Shown here piece after piece: positions 1 to 9,548 of a stretch of DNA of 64,000 nucleotides (positions are counted from its first letter, which is position 1; each line of letters opens with the position of its first letter). The notes below the pieces were generated by a model. It made no database searches, had not been told where the DNA came from, and worked only from the letters and a program-made list of their open reading frames with translations. Both the position numbers and the translations under genes were made by a program. This DNA is from Paenibacillus endoradicis (lineage in GTDB: Bacteria > Bacillota > Bacilli > Paenibacillales > Paenibacillaceae), in contig NZ_JANQBB010000001.1 in assembly GCF_024721975.1 (NCBI RefSeq), positions 248,001 through 312,000 on the forward strand, read 5' to 3'.

Positions 1-49
1 CTAGGACAGATATAACACGATGTCTATCATTGTGGAGGGGGCTTAGTTT

Positions 50-517
50 GTGGAATTTAGAGAAATATCATGGGACAACTTTATTGAATGTATTGAACTA
101 CAAGTTACAGAGGAACAGAAACTCTTTATCTCATCTAATCAACATGCACTCGCAGAAGCTTATATTGCTTCCAAAGAGGGTCAGGTCATTACTACATTTG
201 CTATTTATAAACATGAAAAGATGGTTGGCTTTATTATGATGTATTATGACGATGGAAATGGCAATTTCGAATACGGCAGTTATGGAGTTTTTAAAATCAT
301 AATTGATTGGCGATATCAGGGCAAAGGGTATGGTAAAGAGGCCATGGTAAAAGCTATAGAATTTTTTAAGGCATCTAATTATGGAAAAGCTAGGGTAGTT
401 GAACTAACGTATAAACCTGAAAACCTAGTTGCAAAAAATCTATATACATCGCTAGGTTTTGTTGAAACAGGGAATATAAACCCTTCTGGTGAAGTATATG
501 TTGAATCTCTCCTATAG
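50..517 (+). CDS. GNAT-family N-acetyltransferase, polyamine-acetyltransferase-like
   Basis: A 155-residue single-domain GNAT protein. The acetyl-CoA loop is visible as QGKGYGKEA near residues 95-105, and the C-terminal GNAT signature (NLVAKNLYTSLGFVETG) lies near 125-142. The N-terminal pattern (SWDNFIECIELQVTEEQ) resembles the spermine/spermidine acetyltransferases of Bacillus (BltD/PaiA type), so acetylation of a polyamine or similar amine is the best guess; the substrate is not shown by sequence. The GTG start is chosen because GGAGGGGG sits about ten bases upstream. It is cytoplasmic, apparently monocistronic, and unrelated to the downstream xylan genes. Confidence 0.9.
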   Translation: MEFREISWDNFIECIELQVTEEQKLFISSNQHALAEAYIASKEGQVITTFAIYKHEKMVGFIMMYYDDGNGNFEYGSYGVFKIIIDWRYQGKGYGKEAMVKAIEFFKASNYGKARVVELTYKPENLVAKNLYTSLGFVETGNINPSGEVYVESLL

Positions 518-839
518 CCCGTTAAGCTCCTATTAAAATTTAGTTTGAAGCAACTGTAAAGAGACAATAGTAAAGAAGACGCAGCTGTAACAACAGAACC
601 GAGCTTAACATTGGATCCATCTAGCACTTATTGAATACCTTCAGCTTCAAGTAAGTTGACAATCTTCCTCTAAAATCCCCCGACTTTCCTTAGCAGTCTT
701 GACAGATTTATCGACTCGTGGCAGGATAATATAGTTAAATTTAGTTTCTTATGTTTAATTAGTTTGCGAAAATTAGGGGTAGTTATATAAACATATGATA
801 TAGTTATTGATAACGAAAATTCAAAAGGAAGGTGTAGAT
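518..839. other. Intergenic stretch without a convincing gene
   Basis: No reading frame with a ribosome binding site is seen. A 9-base inverted pair (GTTAAGCTC near 521 and GAGCTTAAC near 600) is too widely spaced to be a normal terminator. AT-rich sequence just before 840 may hold the promoter of the next gene. Confidence 0.5.
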
Positions 840-1820
840 TTGAGTTTATTTCCTATTGATTACTCACTCTTGTCAAAGCAAGCCTTATTATCACATATAA
901 AAGACAATTATGAAGTTTATGAACCTATTAATATAAAATACTTCCTTAGAGGTATGAACGATACTTATGTATTAGAAACTAAGTCAGAAAAATATATTTT
1001 TAGAGTTTATCGTGCTGATAGAAGAAATAAATCTGAGATTGCTTTTGAATTAGATTTATTGAATTTTCTATATAAGAATGATGTAAGCGTTTCAATACCG
1101 ATCACAAAAAAAGATGGTACCCTCATTAATGAGTTTTTTGTCCCTGAAGGTGTAAAATATGGGGTTATGTTTAGTTTTGCTGAAGGTAATGAAAAGCCTA
1201 TTCAAGCGGTAGAAGATAGTTATTTGTTTGGGAAAGCAGTTGCTCAAATTCATAAAGTTACTGATAGTTTTAGAAGTGAACACGTAAGAGCGAATCTTAA
1301 TTTGGAACATCTAATTGAAAAACCACTTAACATAATCAAATTACATATGGAACATCGGCAAGAGGATTACAATTTTATTTATGAACTAGTTTTAGGATTA
1401 AAGGAAAAGTTAGTGATGAAGATAGAAGAAGGTTTAGATTGGGGTGTTTGTCATGGCGACTTGCATGGTAACACAAATGTAGCATTTACGGAAAACGGGA
1501 AATTGACACATTATGATTTCGATATTTCTGGTTATGGGTGGAGATCTTATGATATTGCAGAATTTAGATTAGCGAGAGAAATTCACAGTGGTCATAACAA
1601 GGAGGAAGTTGAAAGGCTTTGGGAAGCTTTTCTACACGGGTACAGGGACGTAAGAGATCTCAGTGAAAATGATGTTAAAGTGGTTTCAATATTTGTTGCA
1701 CTTAGACAACTGTGGCTCTTTGGCTTATGTTTTAGTGAATCAGAACTAATAGGGGTAGCTGACTTCGATGATGGATTTATTGACAGTAAGCTGGAGTATT
1801 TCAGGAACTTAATTTTTTGA
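840..1820 (+). CDS. APH/homoserine-kinase-fold phosphotransferase
   Basis: An aminoglycoside-phosphotransferase-fold kinase. The Brenner-type catalytic loop HGDLHGNTN (near residues 205-215) and the metal-binding DFD (near 227) are intact, preceded by an N-lobe whose YIFRVY strand should carry the ATP-binding lysine or arginine position. Such proteins phosphorylate small hydroxyl compounds (aminoglycosides, choline, homoserine, sugars); nothing here identifies the substrate. The upstream TTG at 807 has no ribosome binding site in front of it, while AGGAAGG lies seven bases before the TTG at 840, so 840 is preferred (326 residues). It has no operon partner and no relation to the carbohydrate genes. 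Confidence 0.88.
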   Translation: MSLFPIDYSLLSKQALLSHIKDNYEVYEPINIKYFLRGMNDTYVLETKSEKYIFRVYRADRRNKSEIAFELDLLNFLYKNDVSVSIPITKKDGTLINEFFVPEGVKYGVMFSFAEGNEKPIQAVEDSYLFGKAVAQIHKVTDSFRSEHVRANLNLEHLIEKPLNIIKLHMEHRQEDYNFIYELVLGLKEKLVMKIEEGLDWGVCHGDLHGNTNVAFTENGKLTHYDFDISGYGWRSYDIAEFRLAREIHSGHNKEEVERLWEAFLHGYRDVRDLSENDVKVVSIFVALRQLWLFGLCFSESELIGVADFDDGFIDSKLEYFRNLIF

Positions 1821-2143
1821 TCTTTTTCATATCTCTATTGGTGAATATATATAAATTCTTCAACTCGACAAATCGATTCTTCGACCTTCTTCGCCAGCCA
1901 TACTAGCAGATATTTTATTCATTTTCATCATCTGTGGTACGGCGCTTGCAACATTAAGGGCTACTCTACTCAAGAACATAAAAATGGAATAAAGAGACCA
2001 AGTTGTAGTTAAAAAGCATCAAACCAATGTTACCGGCATCGAAGACTAAATTATTGCATTGTATATTTGTTACCTTAATTCTTCTGGTTTTTCACCTGAA
2101 TTAACGAAAAGTTGCTATTAATCTGATACAGGAGAATATAAAT
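1821..2143. other. Intergenic stretch with a possible gene remnant
   Basis: Plus-strand bases 1855-1992 translate without a stop into about 45 residues ending in a hydrophobic helix (ILADILFIFIICGTALATL) and a basic tail, like the C-terminus of a small membrane protein. There is no usable start codon or ribosome binding site, so this may be decayed remains of a transporter-like gene or chance. No promoter is assigned. Confidence 0.25.
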
Positions 2144-2965
2144 ATGACTTTAAGAGAAGTGTGTGAAAGTATTTGCTTACCGGATCCAATGATGAGAAAA
2201 GTGCTAGACTTTGCAAGGGGATTTGATGAGAACACAATAAAGCCCTTTTCTGCTACCCTGTATGATTCATCAGCCTGGGAAAAGGGAGTTAAAGAAATAG
2301 AAAGGGTTCTAGGAGAGGATGCTGATGGGAGCAAAATGCTCACTTTTATGCTTCTGCGTGCAGTAGAGACACATAGGGAATACGAAAAAAGAGGAATCAG
2401 CGAGACAATTTTTAAGGATACGATAAAGTTCTGTACCAGATTCATTAATGAACATTACGAGGTGTATGGGACATATGCATTCACGTGGGGATGGTGGTTT
2501 CCAAGACAGGTTTCGCTTCACGAATTCCGAATCGGTGCACTTGAATATGAGATGATCGAGCAGGAAGAAAAAAAGATAATAAATATACATATCCCTGCTG
2601 ATGCGGATATGAGGAGCGACAGTTTGCGTAAGTCATATGAGGAAGCTAGGGAATTTTTTGCGAAATATTTTCCGGAGTATGGACAGTCGGATATGGTATG
2701 TGATTCCTGGTTGCTTTCTCCTGTCCTTGCTAAGCTACTGCTGGAGAGTTCAAATATAGTCCGCTTTCAGAAGGCTTTCAACTTGATACGTGTAGATGAT
2801 ACGAACGACAGCTCTATCAGATGGGTTTATGGAAGAACTGATATTCCAATACACGAACTTCCGGAAAAGACATCTTTACAGAAAAAAATCAAGGCCAGTC
2901 TGTTGGAAGGCAGTAGCATTGGTGCAGCGTACGGAAGACTGCAGGAAGACCCCTGGAAGGGCTAA
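2144..2965 (+). CDS. Acyltransferase-like protein (NAT_N/GNAT_C, DUF5596 type)
   Basis: A 273-residue cytoplasmic protein. The segments GWWFPRQVSLHEFRIGALEYE (residues ~118-138), HIPADADM (~149) and CDSWLLSPVLAKLL...SSNIVRFQKAFNL (~188-215) are the hallmarks of a two-domain acyltransferase family whose C-terminal half is called GNAT-like C-terminal domain. The natural substrate of that family is not known to me. ATG 2144 follows GGAG about eight bases upstream. It stands alone between unrelated genes. The family call rests on remembered conserved blocks, so function beyond acyl transfer is open. Confidence 0.75.
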   Translation: MTLREVCESICLPDPMMRKVLDFARGFDENTIKPFSATLYDSSAWEKGVKEIERVLGEDADGSKMLTFMLLRAVETHREYEKRGISETIFKDTIKFCTRFINEHYEVYGTYAFTWGWWFPRQVSLHEFRIGALEYEMIEQEEKKIINIHIPADADMRSDSLRKSYEEAREFFAKYFPEYGQSDMVCDSWLLSPVLAKLLLESSNIVRFQKAFNLIRVDDTNDSSIRWVYGRTDIPIHELPEKTSLQKKIKASLLEGSSIGAAYGRLQEDPWKG

Positions 2966-3229
2966 TGGGAAAGGTTTAATATAGAACGGGGAATTAATGT
3001 TTGAGATAATGATACATAGGGGTTTGTTTCCGCCGAGCTGGAACGTTACTTGAAGCTCTCATTGATCCGGAGCTTTTAAGAAAGTTAAGCCAAATGCTAG
3101 AGAACGGTGGAAACAGACGGTTAATATGAAGGCTGTTCAATAGTACAGGAAAGCGGGGGGGAAGTTATTCGTCAGTTACACAACCAGGGAGCTTTAAGTT
3201 ATGTTAGCAGTGGCTATAAGACATGTAAT
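2966..3229. other. Short intergenic region, including possible upstream extension of the AraC gene
   Basis: Between about 3015 and 3128 one plus frame stays open for about 37 residues (RAGTLLEALIDPELLRKLSQ...) but has no start signal and matches nothing I recognise; it may be a gene scar. From 3125 to 3229 the frame of the next gene is open and encodes residues typical of the N-terminus of cupin-AraC regulators (see that gene). Confidence 0.35.
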
Positions 3230-3961
3230 ATGCATCAGTGGGGGCCAGGAGTAAGGGACATTTATGCATTGCACTATATTATAAGCGGGCAAGGCTATTA
3301 TGAAATTGGTCAACGAAAATTTCATCTTCATGCTGGAGAGAGTTTTATTATTTTGCCGCACATGCCAATTTATTATTACCCAGAACCACTAGATCCTTGG
3401 GAATATGTATGGATTGAATTCAAAGGAAGCGAAGTGCCGCAACTGTTAGCTTTAACTATCCTGAAGTCGGAATCTCCTGTTACTAAGGCAGCTCCGCAAA
3501 GGATGGATTCTTTTTATGATGTGCGTTTATATGACGAATTAAAGGCATATGAAAAAATACGATCTGATGCAAAGATTCGTTTGTTGATTTCGTATTACAT
3601 AGAATTTTTTCCGGCGGAAGCTACTATAGACGATACCGATTATGTAAGACTATCGAGGGAATATATTGAGCATCATTATTGGAAGCCCTCTTTGACGGTT
3701 ACTACTATTGTAGAGCATGTAAATATTGAACGGAGTTATTTGTTTCGCTTATTTAAGAAGGCAACGAGTATGTCAGTATTAAGTTATGTCACTATGGTTC
3801 GTATTCAGCGCGCAAGTGAGTTATTAACGGATGAAGGTTTATCAATTAAATCAGTTGCTTATTCCGTTGGATATAGTGACCCATTATATTTTTCAAAGGT
3901 ATTCAAGAAAGCAACAACTTATAGTCCGACAGAATATAAGTTGTTGCATCAGAACAAGTAA
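3230..3961 (+). CDS. AraC-family transcriptional regulator with N-terminal cupin domain
   Basis: N-terminal sugar-sensing cupin (about residues 5-80: LHYIISGQGYYEIG, AGESFIILPHMPIYYYP) followed by two AraC helix-turn-helix motifs (about 140-240, ending in the canonical VAYSVGYSDPLYFSKVFKKATTYSPTEYK block). The first ATG in frame is 3230, but the frame is open upstream to 3125 and residues encoded there (ALSYVSSGYKTCN) match the usual family N-terminus. No ATG, GTG or TTG lies there; an ATT at 3167 sits behind GGGGGGAAG, so either a rare ATT start is used or the original start was lost. It is convergent with the GH27 operon and is a plausible local regulator of the GH27/GH95 genes (inference). 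Confidence 0.88.
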   Translation: MHQWGPGVRDIYALHYIISGQGYYEIGQRKFHLHAGESFIILPHMPIYYYPEPLDPWEYVWIEFKGSEVPQLLALTILKSESPVTKAAPQRMDSFYDVRLYDELKAYEKIRSDAKIRLLISYYIEFFPAEATIDDTDYVRLSREYIEHHYWKPSLTVTTIVEHVNIERSYLFRLFKKATSMSVLSYVTMVRIQRASELLTDEGLSIKSVAYSVGYSDPLYFSKVFKKATTYSPTEYKLLHQNK

Positions 3962-3965
3962 GGGA

Positions 3966-4169
3966 TTAACGAAACAGTACACATTTACCAGACTCACGAT
4001 AATATAGAATTAATCGTTCAATTGGCTCTCGTCCACAATTGAGCTTATCGCCTAAGCAATCGATACAAAGAAAGTCCTTCGCTGTTGTAGAAACTAGCTT
4101 CAGGTAAATGGCAACGTCATCGGTCATAAGCGGCACTCTACAGCTAAAGCAACATCTCGTGCTGCTCAT
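3966..4169 (-). CDS. Small CxxC/CxxC zinc-ribbon-like conserved protein
   Basis: A 67-residue protein with two cysteine pairs, CCFSC near residues 6-10 and CIDC near 35-38, spaced like a small zinc-binding treble-clef or ribbon. The core (MTDDVAIYLKLVSTTAKDFLCIDCLGDKL) resembles a small conserved hypothetical protein I have seen in Firmicutes; I know of no defined function. The ATG lies two bases after the GH27 stop codon, so it is very probably translated from the GH27 mRNA. A further cysteine occurs at the C-terminus. Its role beside an alpha-galactosidase is unknown. Confidence 0.7.
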   Translation of the reverse strand: MSSTRCCFSCRVPLMTDDVAIYLKLVSTTAKDFLCIDCLGDKLNCGREPIERLILYYRESGKCVLFR

Positions 4170-4171
4170 GG

Positions 4172-5332
4172 CTACACTAGCCTTGCTCTAATAACGACGC
4201 AATCATGTGCAGGGACGGTAGGGGAAAAGCGTTCTTTAAAGATTCCTAGTTCCTTATGCTCCCAGCAATCGTACAATGACAATGAGAAGTTTGAAGCATA
4301 TGGCAAGCCAATATCCCAAAACTGTAAAGAAATCTCTCGTTGGTTATCACTTAGATTGAAAAAGCCTATTGTTACGTCACCATTAGTAAGTACCTTTACT
4401 AGCATAAATACTTCATCATCATGAAACCACTGAGGTTCTGGCTTAATACGGTAAGCACCACGTGCTTCTAAATCTTGATTAATTGCTAGAATATCTTTAT
4501 TTAACAATATTCTTTTTGTAGCTGGAGTTGCCTTTCGAATATCACTACCAATCATTAGTGGAGAACCCATCATACTCCATATAGAGAAATGAGTCTTATA
4601 CTCAAGATCACTGCAGCCTCCTATTTTTCCGATATAGTCGTTGTTGCTGCCGCCATACATGCCAACAATAAGCATGTCCATATCGTTATGACAGAATGAA
4701 CCAGTATAGCACTCCTTGTCTAGCTGTGAAATGGCTAGCTCCTTTATAGAAATCCAGTTATCACGAATATCTCCAGTAGAGCGATACATGTGAGCACCTG
4801 ACTCACGAATCCAGTGATAAACATTGTCTTCTCCCCAGTTACAAGCAGAAAAAAGAATCTCTCTGCCGCAGTTTTTAAGCGCTAAACTCATGCGCTTATA
4901 AAGCAACTCACCAGAAATATGACGAGGCTTGAAGCAATAGTCATACTTTAAGTAATCTACTCCCCATTCGGCGAACTTCTTAGCATCCTGAAATTCATGT
5001 TCAAAGCTACCAGGATAGCCAGCGCAAGTGTGGGTTCCCACACAGGAGTACATCCCAAACTTTAAGCCTTTTGAATGAATATAGTCTGCGAGTGCTTTCA
5101 TGCCACTAGGGAACTTCTCGGGATCAGCCACTAAATTGCCCTGCTCATCGCGCGCCTTCAAACTCCAGCAATCATCAATAACAATATATTCATATCCTGC
5201 ATTTAAATACCCTTCAGATACGAATAAATCAGCGATTTCACGAATTAATTGTTCATTAATATCCCATGTGAAAGTGTTCCATGAATTCCAACCAAGTGCA
5301 GGGAGCAGGCCAAGCTGCGTATCATTGTTCAT
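4172..5332 (-). CDS. Alpha-galactosidase, glycoside hydrolase family 27
   Basis: A 386-residue GH27 retaining glycosidase: (beta/alpha)8 barrel to about residue 290, then a C-terminal beta-sandwich. Visible signatures are GWNSW (14-18), IDDCW (52-56), the nucleophile aspartate in YLKYDYC (D131) and the acid/base aspartate in CHNDMDML (D219). No signal peptide, so it should act in the cytoplasm on imported oligosaccharides. The conserved DDCW suits alpha-D-galactosidase; GH27 also contains beta-L-arabinopyranosidases, which sequence alone does not exclude. It is divergent from the GH95 gene and shares an intergenic control region with it. AAAGGATG precedes the ATG. Confidence 0.95.
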   Translation of the reverse strand: MNNDTQLGLLPALGWNSWNTFTWDINEQLIREIADLFVSEGYLNAGYEYIVIDDCWSLKARDEQGNLVADPEKFPSGMKALADYIHSKGLKFGMYSCVGTHTCAGYPGSFEHEFQDAKKFAEWGVDYLKYDYCFKPRHISGELLYKRMSLALKNCGREILFSACNWGEDNVYHWIRESGAHMYRSTGDIRDNWISIKELAISQLDKECYTGSFCHNDMDMLIVGMYGGSNNDYIGKIGGCSDLEYKTHFSIWSMMGSPLMIGSDIRKATPATKRILLNKDILAINQDLEARGAYRIKPEPQWFHDDEVFMLVKVLTNGDVTIGFFNLSDNQREISLQFWDIGLPYASNFSLSLYDCWEHKELGIFKERFSPTVPAHDCVVIRARLV

Positions 5333-5694
5333 CTAAAAAAACATCCTTTTTCGTGTGGTAGAAGCTACAAACATATTTAATCATATGCTAGAGAGTGAAT
5401 CCTATAGTAAAACGTTGCTTACACATGTATAAATGTTGCTTTTTAGTAGCTTAACCTCTCGTGATCATACTAGTAACGTTGACATTAGCGAGAGTATGAG
5501 AATAAAAAGCGAGACAACTAATCTATTGAAGGTGGCATATAACGGTTTGAATTTTGTTTATATGTACTTAGGGCGTATTGTCAGGTGTGACACTTGTAAT
5601 TTGCTTGAATACTCGATTTTTAAGTACTTAGTATCGCTATTGAAAGTAGAATGACTATTATATTATAGAAATAGAAGCCATTTTTAGGAGGACA
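5333..5694. promoter_or_regulatory. Divergent control region between GH27 and GH95 genes
   Basis: About 360 bases separate the two divergent starts. A near-palindrome GTAAAACGTTGCTTAC (5407-5422) lies about 75 bases upstream of the GH27 gene and looks like a LacI/CcpA-type operator. Toward GH95 a consensus -35 TTGACA (5479-5484) is followed 17 bases later by a poor -10 (ATAAAA). An AGGAGG lies immediately before the GH95 start. No gene is convincing here. Confidence 0.4.
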
Positions 5695-8043
5695 ATGATG
5701 AATCTACAGTCTGAATTTTGGTACAATAAGCCGGCAGCTAGCTGGAATGAGGCACTGCCTATTGGTAACGGATATATGGGAGCAATGGTATTTGGTGATC
5801 CAGTTGAGGAAAGAATTGCCTTGAATGAAGATAGTGTTTGGTACGGGGGACCGCGTGATCGTAACAATCCAGATGCATTGGTACATCTACAGACTATTCG
5901 TGAGGCGATCCGAGCAGGGGAGTTAAATCGAGCGGAAGATTTATCATTAATGGCTTTATCTGGATTGCCAGAAACGCAGCGTCACTACATGCCGCTGGGC
6001 GATTTGAACCTCCAATTTTTCTCTCCTGCTACAGATCATGCAGTAGTAGCTAGTACTGAGAAAACGGTAGATAGGAGTGGATTTGAACATTATTTACGGG
6101 AATTGAACATGTCGAGTGGAATTGTTGCTAGTACCTATAAACAATATGGCATCTCGTATCATAGAGAAAGTTTTGTCAGCTTTCCTCACAATGTTATGGC
6201 TTTTCATTTTACAGCAGAAAGCCCCAATGCGTATCATATTCGTGTTAGATTAACGCGTGGCAATAATCGCTACTATGAAGTGGTTTCGAAAGCGAACGCA
6301 TATACACTTATGATGAAGGGCGAATGTGGCGGAGCTCAAGGTTCAAGCTTTCGCACTGGGGTAAGCATAATAGCAGATGGTGGAGAATTGCAAATTATTG
6401 GTGAGCAGCTAATTGTTAAAAATGCGAATCGTGTGCTGATACTACTTGCAGCAGCGACCTCATTCCGACATGAGAACCCTGAAAAGTATGTATTGCAACA
6501 ATTAGATAAAGCCGCGCGGATAGGTTATGAGCAACTACGGCAACAACATGTTGAAGATTTCAATTCATTGTTTAACCGCGTCGAATTCAAGCTGAAAGCA
6601 ACGGAAGATGTAAGAGTAGTACCTATGAATGAGCGCCTGGAGAGAGTGAAGGATGGCAAAGAGGATTTGCAATTAATCGAAGTATTGTATCAATACGGTC
6701 GATATTTATTGTTGTCATCCAGTCGTCCTGGCTCGTTGCCGGCAAATTTACAGGGGATTTGGAATGAACATATGCTACCGCCTTGGGATAGCAAATATAC
6801 GATTAATATCAATACAGAGATGAATTATTGGCCTGCAGAGACTTGTAATCTATCAGAATGTCATCAGCCGTTGTTCGATCTTCTAGACCGAATGCGGGTA
6901 AATGGACGAATAACAGCCAAGGAAATGTATGGCTGTCGTGGTTTTGTTGCACATCATAATACTGATATTTGGGGAGATACTGCCCCGCAGGATAGATATG
7001 TTCCAGCTACGTATTGGCCGATGGGGGCGGCATGGCTTAGCTTGCATATGTGGGAGCATTTTCTGTTTACCCAAGACCAAGACTTTTTAAGACAATCTGC
7101 GTATCCGATCATAACGGAGGCTGCGCAATTCTTTCTTGATTTTTTAATTGAAACTAAAGATGGTTTATTAGTGACTAGCCCTTCAGTATCACCTGAGAAT
7201 ACCTATATTTTACCTAATGGTAAATCAGGAACGCTTAGTGAAGGACCAGCAATGGATAGTCAAATCTTGCGCGAGTTGTTTGCGGCATGTATTCAGGCAT
7301 CTGAGTTGCTGCAAAGTGATACGTCATTACGTAAGCAATGGCAGCAAGTATATTCACGTTTGCCGCAAAGTGAAATTGGCAGCGAGGGGCAATTGTTAGA
7401 ATGGTTGGAGGAATATGTGGAGGAAGAGCCTGGTCACCGTCATATCTCTCATTTATTTGCCTTGCATCCGGGCAGTCAAATTTCAGTACATAAGACACCT
7501 GAATTGTCGGCGGCTGCAAAAATAACCTTAAAAAAGCGGCTTGCTAGTGGTGGAGGACATACGGGGTGGAGTAGAGCTTGGATTATTAACTTCTGGGCAA
7601 GGCTTGAGGAAGCAGAACTGGCTAATGAACATATTGTTGCGTTGCTTTCGCATTCTATGCTTCCAAATTTACTAGATAATCATCCTCCTTTTCAGATTGA
7701 TGGGAATTTTGGGGCGACTGCAGCGATTGCTGAAATGATCTTACAAAGTCATTGTGATGAGCTAAGATTGTTACCTGCACTGCCTATAGCTTGGGAAGAA
7801 GGATATATGAAGGGATTACGTGCTCGGGGGGGCTTCACTGTAGAAGTTGCATGGAGGGATCATTGTTTAGTATACGCACGCATATGTGCGACGCAAACAA
7901 CTACACAATGTCGCATCCGCACCAATCTTCCTGTCCGTATTCAATCATCTGAGCAAGCTTGTTCAATTATATACAGTCAGGACTCGTTTATAGCGGAATG
8001 GCAGGCAATGAAAGGGATTGTATATACAGTATTACCATTATAA
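5695..8043 (+). CDS. GH95 alpha-L-fucosidase or alpha-L-galactosidase
   Basis: A 782-residue GH95 inverting enzyme with the family layout: N-terminal beta-supersandwich ([27 protein letters not shown] at the start), (alpha/alpha)6 barrel and C-terminal beta domain. The candidate catalytic set is complete: E501 in [10 protein letters not shown], the asparagine pair in [11 protein letters not shown] (N371, N373) and D669 in QIDGNFG. The residue two before the asparagine pair is Thr369; as I recall, characterised fucosidases have His here and a Bacteroides alpha-L-galactosidase acting on corn xylan has Thr. With no signal peptide it is cytoplasmic. The xylan context favours removal of L-galactose or L-fucose caps from oligosaccharides. 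AGGAGG precedes the ATG. Confidence 0.95.
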   Translation: MMNLQSEFWYNKPAASWNEALPIGNGYMGAMVFGDPVEERIALNEDSVWYGGPRDRNNPDALVHLQTIREAIRAGELNRAEDLSLMALSGLPETQRHYMPLGDLNLQFFSPATDHAVVASTEKTVDRSGFEHYLRELNMSSGIVASTYKQYGISYHRESFVSFPHNVMAFHFTAESPNAYHIRVRLTRGNNRYYEVVSKANAYTLMMKGECGGAQGSSFRTGVSIIADGGELQIIGEQLIVKNANRVLILLAAATSFRHENPEKYVLQQLDKAARIGYEQLRQQHVEDFNSLFNRVEFKLKATEDVRVVPMNERLERVKDGKEDLQLIEVLYQYGRYLLLSSSRPGSLPANLQGIWNEHMLPPWDSKYTININTEMNYWPAETCNLSECHQPLFDLLDRMRVNGRITAKEMYGCRGFVAHHNTDIWGDTAPQDRYVPATYWPMGAAWLSLHMWEHFLFTQDQDFLRQSAYPIITEAAQFFLDFLIETKDGLLVTSPSVSPENTYILPNGKSGTLSEGPAMDSQILRELFAACIQASELLQSDTSLRKQWQQVYSRLPQSEIGSEGQLLEWLEEYVEEEPGHRHISHLFALHPGSQISVHKTPELSAAAKITLKKRLASGGGHTGWSRAWIINFWARLEEAELANEHIVALLSHSMLPNLLDNHPPFQIDGNFGATAAIAEMILQSHCDELRLLPALPIAWEEGYMKGLRARGGFTVEVAWRDHCLVYARICATQTTTQCRIRTNLPVRIQSSEQACSIIYSQDSFIAEWQAMKGIVYTVLPL

Positions 8044-8339
8044 AAAGTACGTTCTAACTAACTCTCATCTGCTCCTTCCCTTGGACGCTTAGTTATAATG
8101 ACGACAGATAGTGTTTAAGTAGTATATGTGTAACCCATGGTGAAATTCTCTTTACCTTTACCAATCTTAATTGATATTTATAACATATATTGAATGACTC
8201 GCTATTCTTTAATATGTTGACTTTATAAGGAAATATATATAATTTGAAAGGTTATTAGACCCTTAAACTACGTGATAGTATTGATGTAATGAATTAATAC
8301 TTAGTATGAAAAAGTATACTGAAGGGGCGCTAATAATCT
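8044..8339. promoter_or_regulatory. Intergenic region with a candidate sigma-A promoter for the esterase
   Basis: TTGACT at 8217-8222 is followed 15 bases later by TATAAT (8238-8243), or 17 bases later by TAATTT, giving a plausible vegetative promoter about 100 bases before the esterase start. No gene or convincing hairpin is seen in the rest. Confidence 0.4.
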
Positions 8340-9410
8340 ATGGTGAGGATAAATGTGACGGGATTACCTGACAAGTATTTATGGTCAGTCATTGAAGAAC
8401 GTCAAGGTTTTGTTCAAGAGATTACCTATATGGTAAACAATTATATTAATCATTCTCGACAGCTTGTAACATCTGGAAATATCGATATGGATGAAGCAGG
8501 AAGAGAAATCGTTACGGGTGATGCCTTAATGAAGAAATGTAATATCTACTTGCCTGCGGGGTATGACCCAAACGACGTAGCAGTCAGATACAATGTATTG
8601 TATTTACTACATGGAGTTGGCGGGAATCAATATGAATGGTTAAGAAGTAACGGTAAAGTGAAAGAACGATTCATCATCTGCAATATATTTGATAATCTCA
8701 TTGCTAATGGTGAAATAGAACCGCTAATTATCGTATTTCCTAATGGAAGAAGCGCCTACGACTGGACAGACAGTTCCTTCAATTCCGAAGGAACCAATAT
8801 GTTAGGTTTCTATTACTTCGATTATGAGCTCAGACATGATCTAATTCCATTTATAGAATTAAACTATAATACTTACGCAGATATTATGAACACTTCACAT
8901 GAGGGAATAAAATATAACCGCACACGAAGAGCGATTGCCGGGCTGTCAATGGGAGGGATGCAAGCTCTGAACTTAATTCTCGGAGGTTACAGATATGATT
9001 CCACTCTATTCACTGGAACAAAGAGTCATTGGAACAACGGTCTAGATAAGACTGTGCTTGCACCTGGATTGATAGATTTGTTCGATTATGTAGGAGCTTT
9101 TTCAAACGCTCCTACGTCTAGTGACGGAAAGATTCTTGGATCCAGTCTGGCGTCATGCGCCTTTAAGCTTCAATTGTTGTATACCACCTGCGGCAGTGAA
9201 GACGGAGTTGCAAATAACAGTTTTTTAAATTCGATAGATCAGCTTATACACGAAGCAGGGGATGATCTCGCTCATTATTATGAAATTATAATTAAAGATG
9301 GTATCCATGACTTTAATGTATGGAATAATGGTGCCTACAATTTTAGTCGATTGGCATTTAGGAATTTTGATGATCAATTAATGTCCAATGTTGTTAAGAA
9401 GGTGCTTTAA
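8340..9410 (+). CDS. CE1-like feruloyl/acyl esterase (esterase D family)
   Basis: A 356-residue alpha/beta hydrolase of the esterase-D/CE1 type. The nucleophile elbow is GLSMGG with Ser203, the oxyanion segment is LLHGVGGNQYEWL, the likely acid lies in CGSED (~283) and the histidine in IHDFNVW (~322). Feruloyl esterases of plant-biomass bacteria share this layout, cutting ferulate from arabinose side chains of arabinoxylan. There is no signal peptide, implying work on imported feruloylated oligosaccharides. It lies between GH95 and the importer operon, supporting the role. Acetyl-xylan esterase or another acyl esterase remains possible. Confidence 0.85.
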   Translation: MVRINVTGLPDKYLWSVIEERQGFVQEITYMVNNYINHSRQLVTSGNIDMDEAGREIVTGDALMKKCNIYLPAGYDPNDVAVRYNVLYLLHGVGGNQYEWLRSNGKVKERFIICNIFDNLIANGEIEPLIIVFPNGRSAYDWTDSSFNSEGTNMLGFYYFDYELRHDLIPFIELNYNTYADIMNTSHEGIKYNRTRRAIAGLSMGGMQALNLILGGYRYDSTLFTGTKSHWNNGLDKTVLAPGLIDLFDYVGAFSNAPTSSDGKILGSSLASCAFKLQLLYTTCGSEDGVANNSFLNSIDQLIHEAGDDLAHYYEIIIKDGIHDFNVWNNGAYNFSRLAFRNFDDQLMSNVVKKVL

Positions 9411-9548
9411 GGGAGAACCACATACAAACTCAGAAAAGCACTTCGCAGATAGCAAGGAATATAAGAATAATTCGGTTTTCTGCTTATTCTTGTTAAGTAA
9501 ACAGATAGTTTAACTCATATACAGTTAGGTCCAACAGGATTAGGTTTA

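Noticed and set aside
521..608. Distant inverted repeat GTTAAGCTC/GAGCTTAAC
   Set aside because: The loop of about 70 bases is too large for a terminator and there is no T-tract; likely chance.
1085..1098. TGTAAGCGTTTCAA resembling a cre site
   Set aside because: Inside the kinase coding sequence, two mismatches, and no link to carbon metabolism.
5433..5654. Plus-strand 73-codon frame in the GH27/GH95 intergenic region
   Set aside because: No ribosome binding site and composition like the surrounding AT-rich control region.
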